From NCBI GenBank assembly GCA_013032095.1, contig WQBJ01000002.1, forward strand, positions 131,501 through 195,500: a stretch of DNA of 64,000 nt, in the 5' to 3' direction. The position numbers were made by a program, and so were the translations under genes. Numbering within the stretch: position 1 is the first letter of the stretch; each line of letters opens with the position of its first letter. This stretch comes from Ruegeria atlantica. Its GTDB lineage: Bacteria > Pseudomonadota > Alphaproteobacteria > Rhodobacterales > Rhodobacteraceae. The notes under the pieces are model-generated. The model had not been told where the DNA came from. It did not search any database and saw only the letters and a program-made list of their open reading frames with translations. Below are positions 62,250-64,000 of the stretch, one piece after another.

Positions 62250-63275
62250 TTAGCGCCGTTTCAGCGTGTCGCCGTAGCTGATCTTCGGGGTCAGGGTTAC
62301 GCGGGTCTCAACCTCGGCATTCGGGTCAGCCAGCTGAGCCGCGATGATTTCCGCCGCCTTGCGTCCGATCTCTGACCGACAGGCATCCATCGTGGCCAGT
62401 TTACGTGGCAGCCCTTGCAGAAGCTCGACATTGTTGAATCCGGCCAAACCGATCTGACCCGGTACATCGATGCCTTGTTCCAGCAGGTACAATAGTCCAC
62501 CTGCGCCGATCATGTCGTTGGAATAATACAGGAAATCCAGTTCCGGTGATCGTTCCAGCATGGCCTGCGTCATCTCGCGCCCCTTGGCCAGGGCAGAGCC
62601 GCCGGAATAGAACTCGCGATCTTCGATCTCGACACCGTTTTTGCCCAGCACTTCGGTGAAGCCCTCAAAGCGCTTTCGTGCCCGGTGGTCCAGCGGCATT
62701 TTGGTACCCATGAAGCCAATATGCTGATACCCGGCCTTCAGGATCGCCTCGGCCATCTCGCGCCCAGCGCGTCGGTGAGAGATACCGACCATCGCATCAA
62801 CCGGCTTGCCGTCTGTATCCATGATCTCGACCACTGGGATACCGGCCGAATCCAGCATGGCGCGGGCCGCTTCAGTATGTTCCAGGCCCGCAATGATCAC
62901 GCCCGATGGCCGCCACGAGAGCATCTCGTACAGCACTTTTTCCTCTTTTTCAGGCAAGTAATCGGTGACGCCGACCACTGGCTGCAATTCGGTATCCTCC
63001 AGCACCTGGTTGACACCGGTAAGCACTTCGGGGAACACCATGTTCGACAGCGAGGGGATGATCACCGCGACCAGATTCACCCGGCTGGACGCCAACGCGC
63101 CCGCGATCTTGTTAGGCACATAACCCAGCTCTTTTGCAGCGGCCAGAACACGGGTGCGGGTGGCGTCGGACACGTCGCCCCGGTTCCTCAGAACCCGGCT
63201 GACCGTCATCTCAGATACTCCGGAAGCCTCTGATACATCGCGAAGGGTAAGCGGGCGTTTTGTTTCTGTGGTCAC
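62250..63275 (-). CDS. LacI-family transcriptional regulator (GntR/gluconate-like)
   Basis: The 341-residue regulator has a LacI DNA-binding head (LTLRDVSEASGVSEMTVSRV, then TRVLAAAKELGYVPNKIAGA) and a sensor domain with VAVIIPSLSNMVFPEVLTGV and YQHIGFMGTKMPLDHRARKR. It resembles the gluconate regulator subgroup. In-frame GTG codons at 63290, 63284 and 63275 are possible starts. The one giving MTTETKRPLTL is used. No sugar transport or catabolic genes flank it here, so it probably acts on distant targets. Confidence 0.85.
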   Translation of the reverse strand: MTTETKRPLTLRDVSEASGVSEMTVSRVLRNRGDVSDATRTRVLAAAKELGYVPNKIAGALASSRVNLVAVIIPSLSNMVFPEVLTGVNQVLEDTELQPVVGVTDYLPEKEEKVLYEMLSWRPSGVIIAGLEHTEAARAMLDSAGIPVVEIMDTDGKPVDAMVGISHRRAGREMAEAILKAGYQHIGFMGTKMPLDHRARKRFEGFTEVLGKNGVEIEDREFYSGGSALAKGREMTQAMLERSPELDFLYYSNDMIGAGGLLYLLEQGIDVPGQIGLAGFNNVELLQGLPRKLATMDACRSEIGRKAAEIIAAQLADPNAEVETRVTLTPKISYGDTLKRR

Positions 63276-63390
63276 GGAGAGCACCTGCACTGTTGTTTTG
63301 CCCGATGGTAGCGTGAACAGGACGCGATTTACAACTGTTCAGCAAACCCCATGACAAGCAGAAAAAACACAGGTACAGAGAGCCTTGCGC

Positions 63391-63467
63391 GGCCCCGTGG
63401 CTCAACTGGATAGAGCAGCCCCCTCCTAAGGGGCAGGTTGCAGGTTCGAATCCTGCCGGGGTCGCCA
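63391..63467 (+). tRNA. tRNA-Arg (anticodon CCU)
   Basis: A complete cloverleaf can be drawn: acceptor GGCCCCG/CGGGGTC, D-arm GCTC...GAGC, anticodon stem GCCCC/GGGGC with loop CTCCTAA (anticodon CCT), and T-arm GCAGG-TTCGAAT-CCTGC. The discriminator base is G, with CCA encoded (63465-63467). It reads AGG arginine codons. Confidence 0.95.
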
Positions 63468-63778
63468 GCGTTTTTTCGATTCAAGTTGGGACCGGACAGC
63501 ACTTCAGACGATGGCGCGGCCCGACAACGGGGTTTCCGTGATGAGATAAAGATCAGGATCCCCGTCTCAAAAGGTGAAAAGCCGTGGCCAGCTAGCCCGT
63601 CAATTTCGTTTTTCGATCAGGGTGTCCCACTTTCAACCTAAGCACAGTGAACACGCAATTGACCCGTCGGTTGAGCCTGTCATCGACCTACTTGGACTTT
63701 GGCTGTTAGAGCCCGGCAAAATGAGCGGGTCCCTTTTGGCCGGCAGTTGTCTTGCCGTGCCGAACACATTGATCCACG
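63468..63778. other. Gene-free stretch after tRNA-Arg
   Basis: About 310 bases follow the tRNA 3' end with only short, unrecognisable frames. No repeat of the tRNA end, integrase remnant or terminator with a clear U-run was found. It separates the tRNA from the convergent arsenite-exporter gene. Confidence 0.4.
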
Positions 63779-64000
63779 CTAAGGTTTCAGCTCTTCAACG
63801 TTGAGCGTCGCCAATGGCTCTGGAAACCGGGCACGAGTGCGGTTGGCAAATGCTACCAACGACAGCATCACAGGCACTTCGACCAGAACGCCGACGACTG
63901 TTGCCAGCGCCGCGCCCGAATTCAGCCCGAACAGGCTGATGGCAACAGCAACTGCAAGCTCAAAAAAGTTTGATGTGCCGATCATGGCACAGGGAGCCGC
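63779..64000 (-). CDS. ACR3-family arsenite exporter (C-terminal fragment, 5' beyond window)
   Basis: The reverse frame is open from the window end to 63779 and gives the last 74 residues. They include [22 protein letters not shown], broken here into [13 protein letters not shown] and VAVAISLFG, then [20 protein letters not shown], which form the final helices of ACR3-type arsenite efflux permeases, followed by a short polar tail. The gene lies on the minus strand facing the tRNA. Other ars genes would be outside the window. Confidence 0.85.
   Translation of the reverse strand, partial: AAPCAMIGTSNFFELAVAVAISLFGLNSGAALATVVGVLVEVPVMLSLVAFANRTRARFPEPLATLNVEELKP

Noticed and set aside
63468..63778. 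Transposon remnant after tRNA-Arg
   Set aside because: A few stretches vaguely recall insertion-sequence ends, but no inverted repeat or transposase fragment could be supported.
1..64000. CRISPR arrays, insertion sequences, prophage or replication origin
   Set aside because: No spaced direct repeats, transposase, integrase or DnaA-box cluster was recognised on reading through.

Overview
The window is chromosomal DNA of a marine alphaproteobacterium of the Roseobacter group (Rhodobacteraceae, close to Ruegeria/Phaeobacter). This is inferred from family content: DUF2794, a DUF5928-bearing glycosyltransferase, NodH-type sulfotransferases, a PstS-OmpA fusion downstream of secA, and an agl-type ABC system. 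Genes are densely packed and many are translationally coupled by ATGA or GTGA overlaps. No phage, insertion sequence or CRISPR array was seen.

Layout. 1-7707 (minus): a surface-polysaccharide operon, cysQ-kdsB-galE, two GT2-like transferases, a GT14/DUF5928 protein and a NodH-type sulfotransferase cut by the window edge. A divergent KpsM-like export permease follows (7830-8651). 8648-12602: alkB, then dnaK-dnaJ. 12738-20241: a TPP riboswitch and a ten-gene thiamine operon (thiD-thiO-thiS-thiG-thiE-thiF-like, then thiY-tenA-thiZ-thiX for pyrimidine salvage). 20277-29467: radC, a PstS/OmpA fusion, a conserved membrane-anchored protein, secA, a parvulin, argJ, a MutT-type Nudix protein and a small membrane protein. 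29748-38493: a carboxylate-type (Liv/HAAT) ABC importer bracketed by two different acyl-CoA ligases, with a tiny extra membrane protein between the two permease genes. 38615-43890: a lone Fe3+-type permease, DUF2794, an NlpC/P60 peptidase, an M17 aminopeptidase, an Hpt-like small protein and an NTF2-like protein.

43891-44384 is a gene-free stretch holding two terminators, a strongly folded RNA candidate and a perfect LacI-type operator. 44385-51701 is an agl-type sugar operon (aglR-aglE-aglF-aglG-GH63 hydrolase-aglK). Its hydrolase is GH63-like rather than a GH13 alpha-glucosidase, and its AglF permease carries a DUF11/Ig-like periplasmic insertion. 51622-57735: a small membrane ORF, asd, a GT4 glycosyltransferase, an MFS transporter, a DUF3095 protein and an HpcH/HpaI aldolase. 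57746-61055: an aromatic amino-acid decarboxylase, an HpaR-type MarR regulator and a decayed fumarylacetoacetate-hydrolase-family pseudogene. 61038-64000: a YcaQ-like glycosylase, a LacI regulator, tRNA-Arg(CCU) and the 3' end of an ACR3 arsenite exporter.

How the parts work together. The first operon reads as synthesis of a sulfated, Kdo-linked polysaccharide, because CysQ would clear the PAP left by sulfotransferases and KdsB makes CMP-Kdo. The thiamine operon combines thiazole synthesis, coupling and pyrimidine salvage under TPP control. The ligase-flanked ABC system would import an organic acid and trap it as a CoA thioester. The agl-type operon would import and hydrolyse a small glycoside, possibly a compatible solute such as a glycosylglycerate or glucosylglycerol.
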